Below are positions 19,925-38,158 of a DNA stretch of 40,000 nucleotides, in pieces (position 1 is the stretch's first letter; each line of letters begins with the position of its first letter). Below the pieces are notes generated by a model. It saw nothing but the letters and a program-made list of their open reading frames with translations, searched no databases and had not been told where the DNA came from. Both the position numbers and the translations under genes were made by a program. Source of the DNA: Armadillidium nasatum (lineage: Eukaryota; Arthropoda; Malacostraca; Isopoda; Armadillidiidae); NCBI GenBank assembly GCA_009176605.1, contig SEYY01023004.1, forward strand, positions 1 to 40,000. The letters run 5' to 3'.

Positions 19925-21127
19925 AATTAAGGACGGAGGGAATGCGGATATTTTGGGGTCTGGTTTGTCGATTACTGTTTTTTTAAATAACTTTAAATAT
20001 TCACAGTAGAAAAATGACACTGGTTTTATTTGTATAATTGGGGACGATACACATTTCTGCATTCTTGTAAAATTCCTGTGGGGGCTATTGTTTAGGAGAT
20101 AGCCCACTTTAACTTTGAATAGCGCCCCTTCAAAATTTGCTACTGTTTAGGAGAGCGCCCCCTTCAAAATTTGCTTATCAATGACATTTTTATTTTTATT
20201 TTTCAGGTAACTTAGGAGAATGATGTAGAAACATTTTCATCTAATGGTTGCTTTGAATTGAAGTACTCCTTCAAAGTGTTTTCATGTTTTTTTTCAAAAC
20301 TGGGAAATCGCCCACCCAATTTCAAATGACCTTAGCAATTTTTCTTTATTTTTTCAGGAAATTTGTGAGAATGATTTAGAAACATTTTCATCTAAGGGTT
20401 GTTTTGGATTGAAGCAATCTTTCATGGTGTTTTCATAGTCTTCCAAATTGGGAAATTGCCAACCATTATTTCAAATGGCCCCCCTTCAAAACTTGCTTAA
20501 CAACTTTTTTTTTAGTTTTCCAGAATACTTTGAAGAATGAAATAGAAACATTTTCATACAAGATTCTTTTTTATTGAATCCCTCCTTCATGGTGTTTTCA
20601 TGATTTTTATGGATATTTTTCTTCCAAAATTTAGAAAAAAATTCCATAAAAACACCATGAAGGATTGCTTCAATCAAAAACAAACCTTTGATGAAAATGT
20701 TTCTAAATCGTTCAACAACCTTTCCTGAAAAAAAATAAAGAAAAGTTGCTGAGCGATTTTTGAAGTAGGGTCATTTGAAGTTGGGTGGGCAATTTCCCAA
20801 TTTTGAAAAAAATCTGAAAACACTATGAAGGAATGCTTCGATCCAAAACAACACTACATGAAAATGTTTATACATCATTCTCCTAAGTTTCATGAAAAAA
20901 TAAAAAGAAATGTTGTGCAAATTTTTAAGGGGGGCCATTCAAAGTTGAGGTGGGCTATCTCCTAAACAATAGCCCCAAAAGAAATTTTACAAGAATACAG
21001 AAATGTGTATCGTCCCCAATTATACTGATTTAATAAGTGTCATTTTTCTACTTTGAATATTAAAAGAGTTGTTTCTAAAACCATAATTGACAAAATGTCC
21101 CAATGAAAATGTCCGCTCTCCATTAGC
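19925..21127. mobile_element. Foldback element with internally repeated inverted arms
   Basis: Two long inverted arms, about 19925-20610 and 20640-21127, are separated by a loop of roughly 40 bp. Outer pairing is clear: GGGGACGATACACATTTCTG at 20039 answers CAGAAATGTGTATCGTCCCC at 20998, and GGAGATAGCCCAC at 20095 answers GTGGGCTATCTCC at 20949. Each arm carries tandem units of about 150-165 bp with AGAAACATTTTCAT and TTCATGGTGTTTTCAT (left copies near 20228, 20380 and 20545; right copies inverted near 20690 and 20857). The extreme ends (GGACGGAGGGAATGCGGATAT and the reverse of ATTTTCATTGGGACATTTTG...) pair less well. No transposase frame is present. It lies about 130 bp downstream of the ZF2 stop codon. 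Confidence 0.85.
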
Positions 21128-21211
21128 AAAAAAACTCATGAAGAACAAAGACTAACGTTTTTTTCTTCAATTCATCTTCATTCCTTTATTCTTCATGACA
21201 TCCTTATCTTA

Positions 21212-21217
21212 TTTATT
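21212..21217 (-). terminator. AATAAA polyadenylation signal, ZF2
   Basis: On the minus strand AATAAA lies about 42 bp after the ZF2 stop, with a second at 21190-21185. A transcript ending here would stop before the foldback element. Confidence 0.45.
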
Positions 21218-21258
21218 TATAAATAAATAAGAATGCATAGACATTATCACTCCCAAGA

Positions 21259-22401
21259 TCACATCTTTGCATGTCTTGCTTTAATGTGATTTTTTAAATT
21301 TTGTTTATAATTACTTTCAAAGTCACAATCTAAACATTTAAATAATTTAAATAAAGTCTTTGCATGTCTAGCTGTAATGTGAGCTTTTAAGTCTCGCTTA
21401 TAATTACTCTCATAGTTACAGTCACAACATTTAAATAGTTTATCCTTTGTGTGTGTTCGCATGTGCTTTTTCATATCTCCTTTGTAATTACTTTCATATT
21501 TGCATTCACAACATTTAAATAATTTTATATTTTCATGTGCAAGCATGTGAACTTTTAATGTTCCTTTTTTATTACACTCGTAGTTACAGTCACAACATTT
21601 GAAAAATTTTATATTTCTGTGATTTAACATATGATACTTAAGGCTATCTTTCCTATTACATTTATAGTCACACTCGGGACAGTTAAGTGATTTAATATTT
21701 GTGTGTGTTAACATGTGCCTTTTTAAGCTACAGCTTTGAATACATTCAAAGTTGCACAAACCACATTTAAATAATTTAATATCTGTGTGTGTTAACATGT
21801 GCCTCTTCATCATTCCTTTAACATTACATTCATAGGTGCATTCAGAACATTTAAATAATTTTGTACCTAAATGTATTAACAAGTGATTCTTCATGCTATT
21901 TTTATTATTACATTCATGGTTGCACTCAGAACATTTGAATAGTTTTGTATTGGTATGGTTTAACAAGTGATTCTTTAAAGAAGATTTATAATTACTTTCA
22001 TAGTTACAATCAGAACATTTGAACAGTTTTACTTGTCCGTGTATTAACATGTGTTTCTTTATATTTCCTTTATAATTACTTTCATAATTGCATTCACAAC
22101 ATTTGAATAATTTTGTATTTCTGTGCTTTAACATGTGTTTCTTTAAATACCATTTATTATTACCTTCATAGTTGCAATGGGAACATTTAAACTTCCTTTT
22201 ACACTGTTGTGACTTCAAATGAGTTTCAAATTCAACTTTACTTTCAAAATCAATTTTACAATATTTACAACTTTGTTTTTTCAATCCATTTTTTCTATTA
22301 TTTTGGATCTCATTTCTTGAAACTTCATCTCCTTTTCTTGAACCACTTTTCACATTCAGTCTTCCTTCTCTGGAGTCAAGGCATGAACCATCAACAAAAT
22401 C
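21259..22401 (-). CDS. ZF2 terminal exon: eleven-finger C2H2 zinc-finger protein
   Basis: An open exon of 380 codons. A minus-strand acceptor (TTTTTTTTAAG, cut at 22402/22401) gives phase 0 and a short leader ([20 protein letters not shown]). A C2HC-like half finger ([20 protein letters not shown]) precedes eleven regular C-x2-C-x12-H-x3-H fingers, most in a 28-residue period; the last two have H-x4-H ends (ARH). Linkers are of the type H-x-N-T/I-K-L-F-K-C. Fingers are strikingly alike ([13 protein letters not shown]...LKxH), implying recent expansion by unequal exchange. No ATG in frame precedes the fingers inside the exon, so it needs an upstream exon; minus-strand exons at 25560-25342 and 31018-30896 have matching phase. 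It is probably a nuclear DNA-binding protein. It resembles gene A fingers 4-6. The exon is intact, with no stop or frameshift. Confidence 0.9.
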   Translation of the reverse strand, partial: DFVDGSCLDSREGRLNVKSGSRKGDEVSRNEIQNNRKNGLKKQSCKYCKIDFESKVEFETHLKSQQCKRKFKCSHCNYEGNNKWYLKKHMLKHRNTKLFKCCECNYESNYKGNIKKHMLIHGQVKLFKCSDCNYESNYKSSLKNHLLNHTNTKLFKCSECNHECNNKNSMKNHLLIHLGTKLFKCSECTYECNVKGMMKRHMLTHTDIKLFKCGLCNFECIQSCSLKRHMLTHTNIKSLNCPECDYKCNRKDSLKYHMLNHRNIKFFKCCDCNYECNKKGTLKVHMLAHENIKLFKCCECKYESNYKGDMKKHMRTHTKDKLFKCCDCNYESNYKRDLKAHITARHAKTLFKLFKCLDCDFESNYKQNLKNHIKARHAKM

Positions 22402-22408
22402 CTTAAAA

Positions 22409-22541
<133 letters not shown>

Positions 22542-22603
22542 AAACTTAATGAATTTTAATATTAATATTTTTTTTAGTTGCAAATTATTAAATTAAAAAA
22601 AAA

Positions 22604-23147
<544 letters not shown>

Positions 23148-23148
23148 C

Positions 23149-23479
<331 letters not shown>

Positions 23480-23594
23480 GTGAATAAAATGTATTTGAAA
23501 ATAATTAATCTTGTATTAATTCTGTAAGCTTTTTTCTAATTCTTTATTCTCAAGTTGTAATAACTTAAAACATAATTCTAGTTATTGTTGCATT

Positions 23595-24705
23595 TCAAAA
23601 ACATTTGACATTCAAAATTATCTCATGAATAAGAAGATTCTTTTCACAGGAGAAGATGCTGAAAATATTCAAATGAAGCTGAAGATTCTTTTCACAGAAG
23701 ATGATGGAGTATTCAGTTATTTCTGTGACAGCTTTGCCAGTGTTGGAAATATCTCTGTGAATTTTCCAATATATCTGTACATCCTTTTCTTCAGAAATAC
23801 AAGATTGATGCAAATATTTCTTTATTTAAATTTTAATGTGCTCCTCCATTTGTTGTGAGTCTGTCGAGTTTTGGGTTGAGGAAACCATAAAGCTGAACAA
23901 TTTAATCTATGGCGTAGAGTTTTCAGAACTTCCAGGTAAATCTTCTGATAATATATTAACAACATTAGAAGCTTTCGAAGTTTTGAAATTGAACTACATT
24001 GTCTCTAATACAGAAGTCCTTCTGTTACCTCATCCCATTTTAGGACACCAGTCAAGCTTAAACTTAGAATCCATTACATTTGCAAATTGATAATTTTTTA
24101 TATTTTCCTCCAACTGAAAATACTTTTGTGTGAATTTTTAGCCCAAAAAAACTGCAGAATTATATTTTGAATGCATCTGCACAAGATTTTACTTAAGCCC
24201 TTGAACGGAAGGGATATTTAAGCTTCATAAAACAAGAGGTATGCTGTTGAGAACAGTCAGTTACATCCTTAAACAATTCAAAAATTTCTTGCCTAACTTT
24301 AGGAATATTTTGTTATATGTTCCATCTACAATCTGTAGCTAAAACTCTTTCTGAAAAGGAGAATCTTTTCAACCATTTCCTTCCTTAAAGATTCTTGCAT
24401 CTCTCCTCCTATTTCTTCTCTCAGGTGTCTCATTTCCCTACCTGTGACTACAAACGATCTGGTGAGATCATGAGATCATGATCTATGACTAATGGCCAAG
24501 ATGTTATTCATTTCCGTTGTAAAGTACACGGTTTTCTATTTTTAATTGGGGTCTTGACAATGAGTTGTGGAGATGTCTTGATCACTTGCTCCCCAGTTTC
24601 ACTTTTGCTTCTAATAATTTTCTTTTTGAGGATTACTTTTCCTTCAATTGAGTAGGAATGTAGACAGATCTTCCACATGTTGAATAGATATAAAATGGTG
24701 GTCAA
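23595..24705 (-). pseudogene. Decayed coding-like region, unrecognised
   Basis: Minus-strand translations give successive gene-like stretches joined only by frameshifts and stops. Examples are KVILKKKIIRSKSETGEQ and KTSPQLIVKTPIKNRKP (24640-24520), a charged, coiled-coil-like stretch (REMRHLREEIGGEMQES, near 24420-24380), PKVRQEIFELFKDVTDCSQQ (near 24300), and ISEEKDVQIYWKIHRDI (near 23790). A 51-bp-spaced direct repeat of GAAGATTCTTTTCACAG occurs at 23632 and 23683. The plus strand has an open 84-codon frame at 23836-24090, which I consider a shadow, but I cannot exclude it. No family recognised. Confidence 0.3.
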
Positions 24706-25330
24706 TTGTTAATTTCCTCTTTCTCTACTTCCTCTGAAGATTCTTCATCTATTATTGCAAGTACTACATCATGTTCCAATTCCCATCTGACATCCATGTT
24801 CTCCTTTGAGGATTCTTGTTCTCTTGAGTCGACGGAATTTGGTTGTGGGCTCAAATCATTTGTTTCCATCATCAAAGAGGAATCACCCCATTCTAATTCG
24901 GGAATATTTATATGATGTGATTCCTTGTAACATCTGATCAAGAATTGGATCATTCATTACTTCCATGGCATCTCATCTGAAACTTCAATTGTCGAGTCCA
25001 AAAAAATCATTCAAAGTGTTCTTAGGAATTTGCATTTAAGTTAGCAGAATTCCTCTCTGTCTGAACTTTGCCCAATAAAATTTTTGAAACTGTGGTGAAT
25101 ATACACTCTGGCGAAGTTCTGCAACAGAAAGCGAAAAGATAGTAGAAGGGGAAACTTTTTCAGAAGTGTCTAAAGGTAATGAAATGATAGAAGATATAGT
25201 AGAGAGATTTATATCTGGTGTTACACTAGTCTTAGATCCTATCATGATATTATCAATAGTTACCAAGTTCGTAGGATCCTAATCATTTTCAGATAACTCA
25301 TGAAAACTTACTTGTTTTTCTCTAGATTAA
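24702..25330 (-). pseudogene. Decayed acidic coding region continuing from exon 25560-25342
   Basis: Directly downstream of the acidic exon, in the same frame, lie VSFHELSEND-stop-DPTN, then an open stretch with SVAELRQSVYSPQFQKFY to a stop at 25036. A shifted frame then gives ESHHINIPELEWGDSSL and an acidic end (EESSEEVEKEEINN, stop at 24702). Two in-frame stops and at least one shift mean it is not intact. It may be lost exons of the same gene or part of a decayed retrocopy. No domain recognised. Confidence 0.35.
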
Positions 25331-25341
25331 ACTCTACTTAC

Positions 25342-25560
25342 CGATTGTAAATTCCGTAATTGTAAAATCATCTTGTTTAATAGATTAGATCGTTCTTTAA
25401 AGTTGTCTGAATGGATGAACCCTTCAAATTCTTCTTCCTCCTCAAAAGAAGATTCATCTTCCTCCATATCATCGTCGTTCTTAGACAATAATTCTGTTTC
25501 ATCTATTTCTTCTTTTGTTATTGACCTGTTATCACTAACATCATCGTCTGCCTGCATCAT
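25342..25560 (-). CDS. Candidate internal exon, acidic, possibly of ZF2
   Basis: On the minus strand a CATCCAACAG acceptor is followed by 73 open codons starting with ATG and ending at TCG|GTAAGTAGAG, a strong donor. Both boundaries are phase 0. The peptide is very acidic (DDDMEEDESSFEEEEEFEG) and ends in a leucine-rich helix (LLNKMILQLRNLQS). It lies between the phase-0 first exon at 31018-30896 and the phase-0 ZF2 finger exon at 22401, on the same strand. Acidic N-terminal modules are common in this type of zinc-finger protein, as in gene A. However, the same frame continues through the donor with only sporadic stops (to 25036), so it may be part of a decayed longer frame. Gene assignment is inference. 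Confidence 0.4.
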
Positions 25561-25619
25561 CTGTTGGATGGGTAATAAATAATGAGGGAGTAAGAATGAA
25601 TGGGGGATTTCACGTTATC

Positions 25620-27845
<2,226 letters not shown>

Positions 27846-28079
27846 TCAATACTTTTATTTAGTAATGTGACTTCAAAATAACTAGGTATTACGGACAGCA
27901 GAAAACCTAAATTTTATGATCATTGAATAATTTCAATCTTGTTTCAACCTTCATGAGTTTGGTAAAAAAAAAAAACTGGTTTCAGTAAATTCTAGAGAAA
28001 TCATATCAATGTACGGTATTGGGTGGTTGAAAATTATTGGTACTGGTATCGCTCCATCACAAATAAACTGTCCCTTATA

Positions 28080-28436
28080 GGTATTACATCAGTAGGTGCT
28101 CAAAGTGAATGACCTCTCACGTTCTATCACCACTGTGTTGCCCTTGTAGTACAAGGGCTGCCTTGCTTTATAGGAATACTGAAAACTCCGGGCTTGTTCT
28201 TTGTGGTGCTCCTCCTTTCCATTCATCTCTGTTCTGTGGAACTCACTCAATCTGTTTTTCCTGTTGCATTTAATCTTTCTCTCTTTAAAGCCTCCATCAG
28301 CACTCACAAGAGGAGTTTTGCATTAAGATTGCGTTTGGGTGGGTTTCCTTTTATTTTAAATATATGTTCTCTCCTTGAAAGGGGCTCTGCCCTAAACTGT
28401 TTAACCTATTTTTCTAAAATTTGAAAAAAAAATTTA

Positions 28437-28437
<1 letters not shown>
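28080..28437 (+). mobile_element. LINE 3' fragment, family B copy 2
   Basis: The C-terminal end of the same LINE family as 11743-12212. LLLSIHLCSVELTQSVFP corresponds to the VLWNLPSAIFP region, and LSLFKAS corresponds to LFKT. The 3' untranslated end has GGGGCTCTGCCCT like the other copy. It then enters an AAT trinucleotide array, where copy 1 has TA. Confidence 0.7.

Positions 28438-28497
<60 letters not shown>
28438..28497. repeat. (AAT)n array at a LINE 3' end
   Basis: About 20 AAT units directly after the family B LINE 3' end. TAA-type tails are known from I-factor-like LINEs. Confidence 0.9.
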
Positions 28498-28498
<1 letters not shown>

Positions 28499-28549
28499 TA
28501 TAATAAAGAAATTAGTCTAAATTCAAGAACTTCTTTGACACTATTACTC

Positions 28550-29115
28550 TTTTGTGCAATGACGAAGGTCCATTTTCAATCGAGTGGCTGAGTAAGCATG
28601 CAAACAAAAGTTTCACTACTGGTCTGAAGACAATCCTTTCATGCTACAAGAAATACTGTTACTCTCTGAGCGAATGACCATGTAGAGCGTTGTTGCTGAT
28701 GTTTGAATCATGGTCTCATGGGTCATTATTTCTTATGTGGGTGGTGTTTCTCTTACTGTAACTTATCTCCATTACATCCAAACGCTTAACATCCTTTTAA
28801 GGCCACCAACTCTAATATCCTGAGCAAGAGGAACACAGCGAGTTGTTTCAGCAAGATGGAGTTACAGCACATACAGCTCAAAGATCATAACAATTATTAA
28901 GTTTCTAGCTTCACTGTGGGGATACTTAAATCACGAATATATACTCATCAACAACCAAACATTGATGCCTTTAAGATTTTCATTCAGCAAGGAATAACCG
29001 CAGTTCCACCTGAAATGGCCCATCGAGTCATGGTAGTCTTCAGAACATGACTCAAAGACTGTACAGACAATGACAGCCGAAAATTTTGAGAACATAATCT
29101 ATAAAACATGAAAAC
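28550..29115 (+). mobile_element. Mariner/IS630-type DDE transposase remnant
   Basis: The plus strand carries the decayed second half of a transposase of the widespread arthropod type with an FQQDGATAHTA block. Readable pieces are a DExHF block near 28560, a region with VSLTVTYLHYIQTL near 28745, FQQDGVTAHTAQRS from the GCAAGATGGAGTTACAGCAC stretch near 28850-28890, LWGYLNHEYIL near 28915, and AVPPEMAHRVMVVFRT near 28990-29040 followed by LKDCTDND. The central catalytic Asp of the QDG motif is present, but stops and frameshifts break the frame many times. No terminal inverted repeats were identified. Confidence 0.7.
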
Positions 29116-29205
29116 TTAGAACAGAATTGAATATTTCACATGTGCAAACAATGTTTTTTTTACTTATCTATTCAATAATTTAGGGGCGGCCACCCTATTT
29201 AATAA

Positions 29206-29650
<445 letters not shown>

Positions 29651-29744
29651 AAATTTAATTCCATGTTTATAGTTATGTCAATAATTAAATTTTTGAAAGC
29701 ATATCTACACTTATTCACATGAATTGTCAAAGGTATTTCAGTGT

Positions 29745-30120
29745 TCTTAACCCCCTCCAACTCATTTATACCTAATGTTGTAATTTCTTCAAAAGATGTC
29801 ATTTCTGCTCTCTCTGAGCTTAACACTAAGAAGGAGTAAGGTCCTGATGGTATTTCCTCCTGTGGTTCTCAAAACTTGAGCAACTGAGCGTGAATCTGGC
29901 CTTGGTAATAATTTTATCTCTGTCTGTCTCTCTACTTCAACCTTCCTTACTCGCTGGAAACGAGCGCTAATTCAGCCAGTACTGAAGAAGGGGATCCCAT
30001 CTCAACCTTCCCACTACTGTGCCATTTCTTTAGCCTCCAATTTTTCTAAAGTTTTCAAATCTATCCTTAACAGGAAGATTTGGAAACATCTCAACCCTCT
30101 TTTGATCTTAAAAATTTTAT
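29745..30120 (+). mobile_element. Jockey-like LINE fragment, family A copy 4 (start of RT)
   Basis: A plus-strand fragment of the linker and first RT block: VISSKDVISALSELNTKKE then GPDGIS near 29780-29855, the LSTSTF-TRW region near 29935, PSQPSHYCAISL near 30000, and KIWKHLNP near 30080. It is truncated on both sides and frameshifted. Confidence 0.75.
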
Positions 30121-30629
<509 letters not shown>

Positions 30630-30659
30630 TATTATTATATTATTATTATTATTATTATA

Positions 30660-30708
<49 letters not shown>
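30630..30708. repeat. (ATT)n array
   Basis: Trinucleotide ATT repeats with a few imperfect units, contiguous with the TA array. Confidence 0.92.
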
Positions 30709-30837
30709 GGTTTATTAATATAGAATTAAATGTTTAGTTTTCTTTTATTATAAATGCTAATCTGTAAAATATTTTTACATAGTTGGAAGTCAGCTTAAAA
30801 TTATCAACTCACACAGTCTGGAATTAGATAAATTTGA

Positions 30838-30839
30838 AC

Positions 30840-30882
<43 letters not shown>
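30838..30882. repeat. (AAT)n array close to an exon donor
   Basis: About 14 AAT units. On the minus strand they start about ten bases inside the intron after the donor of exon 31018-30896. Confidence 0.9.
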
Positions 30883-30895
30883 TAAATTTCCATAC

Positions 30896-31018
30896 CTGTA
30901 TTTGATCTAATTCCAATTCTTGACCAAAATACTGATTACAGTCTTTAACATCTTCCAAACTGTCTTCGATTTCATCCTTAATTTCAACTTCTGTTTTGAT
31001 GTCCATAATCAACTCCAT
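30896..31018 (-). CDS. Candidate first coding exon with tandem SUMO-type motifs, possibly of ZF2
   Basis: A minus-strand exon of 41 codons from ATG at 31018, ending CAG|GTATGG at 30896/30895 in phase 0. The peptide begins MELIMDIKTEVEIKDEIED and is acidic. IKTE and IKDE both fit the SUMO acceptor pattern psi-K-x-E, the same kind of motif as IKEE in gene A. This start is typical of N-termini of arthropod multi-finger C2H2 proteins. The nearest same-strand finger exon is ZF2 (22401), also entered in phase 0. The distance of about 8.5 kb is filled by mobile elements and TA arrays, so linkage is inference. It could instead be the leftover of a lost gene. Confidence 0.5.
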
Positions 31019-31320
31019 TTATTTACTTTGTAAAAACAAAAATTTTCCTTTATGCAAAAGATATTAAAAAACACAATCCCTGTGAATTAATTTACATTAG
31101 TTAATATAAAGAATAATTAAAATAATAAAATACTTTGGGGAACTGAGCCCTTCTCTATACAAATAGACCTAACCCAATTTATTATGTTTTTAATTTATTA
31201 TAAATATATTTCCATCACTGTATCTGATATCAAATTTTTGAAACTTTTAAAAGTCTCTAGTGTACTTGAACAAAAAGTGAATAGTGAATCAAAAATAAAA
31301 TTTTTCTCCAATTTTCACAG

Positions 31321-31389
31321 CTAAATGAATATGGAAAGTGATACATCAGAAAGAGATCGGACAAAGTTAGTGAGAGCAGAAGAGAGTTG
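31321..31389 (+). CDS. Candidate small coding exon
   Basis: A pyrimidine-rich acceptor (CTCCAATTTTCACAG, ending 31320) and a consensus donor (TTG|GTAAGT, 31390) bracket 69 bp. Inside, an ATG at 31325 opens MNMESDTSERDRTKLVRAEE and stays open to the donor. Both splice signals are strong for such a short distance. No partner exon was recognised on the plus strand and no homology is known to me. Confidence 0.3.
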
Positions 31390-31539
31390 GTAAGTTAAAA
31401 AAGCCCTTGACTACACTTTATCTAGGAAAACAGTATGGGTGGACCACTCTAAACATATTATGCAACCTCCATGCATGAGTGAATAAACACCCACTACACA
31501 GCAAGCAACTCTGATCTTGAGAATAACACCAAAATTCTT

Positions 31540-31862
31540 AAAAGCTTTAGTGAGAGAAAATGTGATCTATTCAAGAATGATTCCATAAAAGCAAATATCA
31601 AAAATATTAGAATAAAAGGTGATTTTAGCTACATGCTTTTAAAGATATTGCAATGGTTTGGAAGGTAATGATGAGTAGAGATGAAGGAGCTGGGTTTTCA
31701 AGGCATTGAAAACAACCATATTTGTCCCAACTATTGATAAAAGATTAGTGGTAAGATTCTTCAATGTCACCCTCCTAGCATTAACTATCACTGAGAATGG
31801 GTTCACTTTCAAACAAAGGAGTAATAAAGGATAGAGTTGTCTGCATATGAGTGGATAGGATA
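31540..31862 (-). mobile_element. Jockey-like LINE fragment, family A copy 5
   Basis: The minus strand matches the same part of copy 1 (about 1830-2170): AAGGCATTGAAAACAACCAT at 31699 corresponds to AGGCATTGAAAACAACCATG at 2007, and the GAGTGGATAGGA stretch at 31850 corresponds to 2170. It covers the post-catalytic RT region and is strongly decayed. Confidence 0.6.
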
Positions 31863-32034
31863 TACAGGGTGTTCCATGGTCAAGATACCTATACCATGCA
31901 AGTTTGACAAAAACTAACTGTAGGGATTTGAAACCAACAACATAGCCTATGATTTTCTATTATGACAATTGACAAGGTTGTGGTATCATTGATATTACAA
32001 AATTTTGATAAAAATTTTGTATACCTATTTCGAG

Positions 32035-32165
<131 letters not shown>

Positions 32166-32413
32166 TGGTTTTTTAGTAGATTAGACCTTTTTGTTGACCG
32201 TTAGGTGTAGTTTTACCCTTTAACTCCAGGTTAGAATGTCAAAATAGTTTTCTAGATCTAACAAACTAGTAAGTCTTAACCTAACCTATACTTAATGGGT
32301 AAAACAATACCTAACAGCAAGCAAATAGAAGACCCAACCTAACAAAAAACTAGTTAGTTAACTATGCCTGATGACTAACAAAAAGGCCTAACCTTTAAAA
32401 AAAAAAAAATTCC

Positions 32414-32416
<3 letters not shown>

Positions 32417-32506
<90 letters not shown>
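32417..32506. repeat. (TA)n microsatellite
   Basis: TA array of about 90 bp ending directly at TAGTGATGG. Confidence 0.93.
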
Positions 32507-33800
<1,294 letters not shown>

Positions 33801-33841
33801 TACGATAGTTCTCTCTTCACCCTCACTCTTGATCTACAATT

Positions 33842-34081
<240 letters not shown>

Positions 34082-34169
<88 letters not shown>
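34082..34169. repeat. (TA)n microsatellite
   Basis: TA array of about 88 bp. Confidence 0.93.
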
Positions 34170-34172
<3 letters not shown>

Positions 34173-34446
34173 TTAGGTGTAGATTGTTTCTGACTTTCAA
34201 TATTTTTTACATCAATATTTTTTGTCGATATTTTATTTTAATCGATACTTTTATACCTATAATTTTTTTTAAACTTGTGATGTAATACGGCCCTAGGATA
34301 GTATGTCGTGCGAACGTTCTTGTGTAGGTTAGGCCTCTTTTACGCAACTTCTTGTGTAGTTTAGGCCTCTTTTACGGCAACTTCAGTAATTCAGGTTATG
34401 ATAAGTCGAATTAGGTTCTGCTAGAAAAATAAGTAATAATAATTGT
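34170..34446 (+). mobile_element. MITE, truncated copy (pairs with 36291-36661)
   Basis: Begins GGCTTAGGTGTAGATTGTTTC directly after a TA array and matches the complete copy through GTCGATATTTTATTTT, TATGTCGTGCGAACGTTC, GTTAGGCCTCTTTTACGGCAA and GTCGAATTAGGTTCTGCTAG. It stops at TAATAATAATTGT. The right third, including the terminal inverted repeat, is missing; the hAT-like element begins about 20 bp later. Confidence 0.82.
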
Positions 34447-34465
34447 ATATATAGGGATATATATA

Positions 34466-37890
<3,425 letters not shown>

Positions 37891-37892
37891 TA

Positions 37893-38158
37893 GGGATGAC
37901 GAAAGAGTCAGGAATATTTATCGATATTGATATTTTTTTTTTATAGTATTGAAAATTTATTCGCAATATCGAATCATTGAAATTATTTTGAGAAGTATCC
38001 TGCTAAATTGTAAAATAATATTTCAAAAAAATATTTACTAGGGACGCTGATATATTAAAAAACATCGATATATTAATTATTGATATTTTAAAAAATATTA
38101 AATTAACCTTGATACTATTGGCTAAAAATATCGATATATCAGGTTCGAACCATCACTA
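37893..38158. mobile_element. Small element with ATCGATAT motifs, ends TAGGGATG and CATCACTA
   Basis: About 265 bp between TAGGGATGACG and GAACCATCACTA, with many ATCGATAT/ATATCGAT-like words throughout (TTATCGATATTGATAT, AAACATCGATATATTAA, AATATCGATATATCAGG). Ends are of the TAGGGATG/TAGTGATGG type. The right end coincides with the left boundary of duplication copy B. Confidence 0.5.

Noticed and set aside
19922..19945. Stowaway-type terminus (CTCCCTCCGTCC-like) at the foldback left end
   Set aside because: The resemblance is limited to a dozen bases, the opposite end does not match it, and Stowaway elements are typical of plants.
22351..22353. GTG at 22353 as the start codon of ZF2
   Set aside because: The frame continues upstream to a splice acceptor at 22402; a nuclear gene would not start at this GTG. 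An upstream exon is more likely.
23836..24090. 84-codon plus-strand open frame
   Set aside because: Probably a chance frame opposite decayed minus-strand coding-like sequence; no splice or domain evidence, though not fully excluded.
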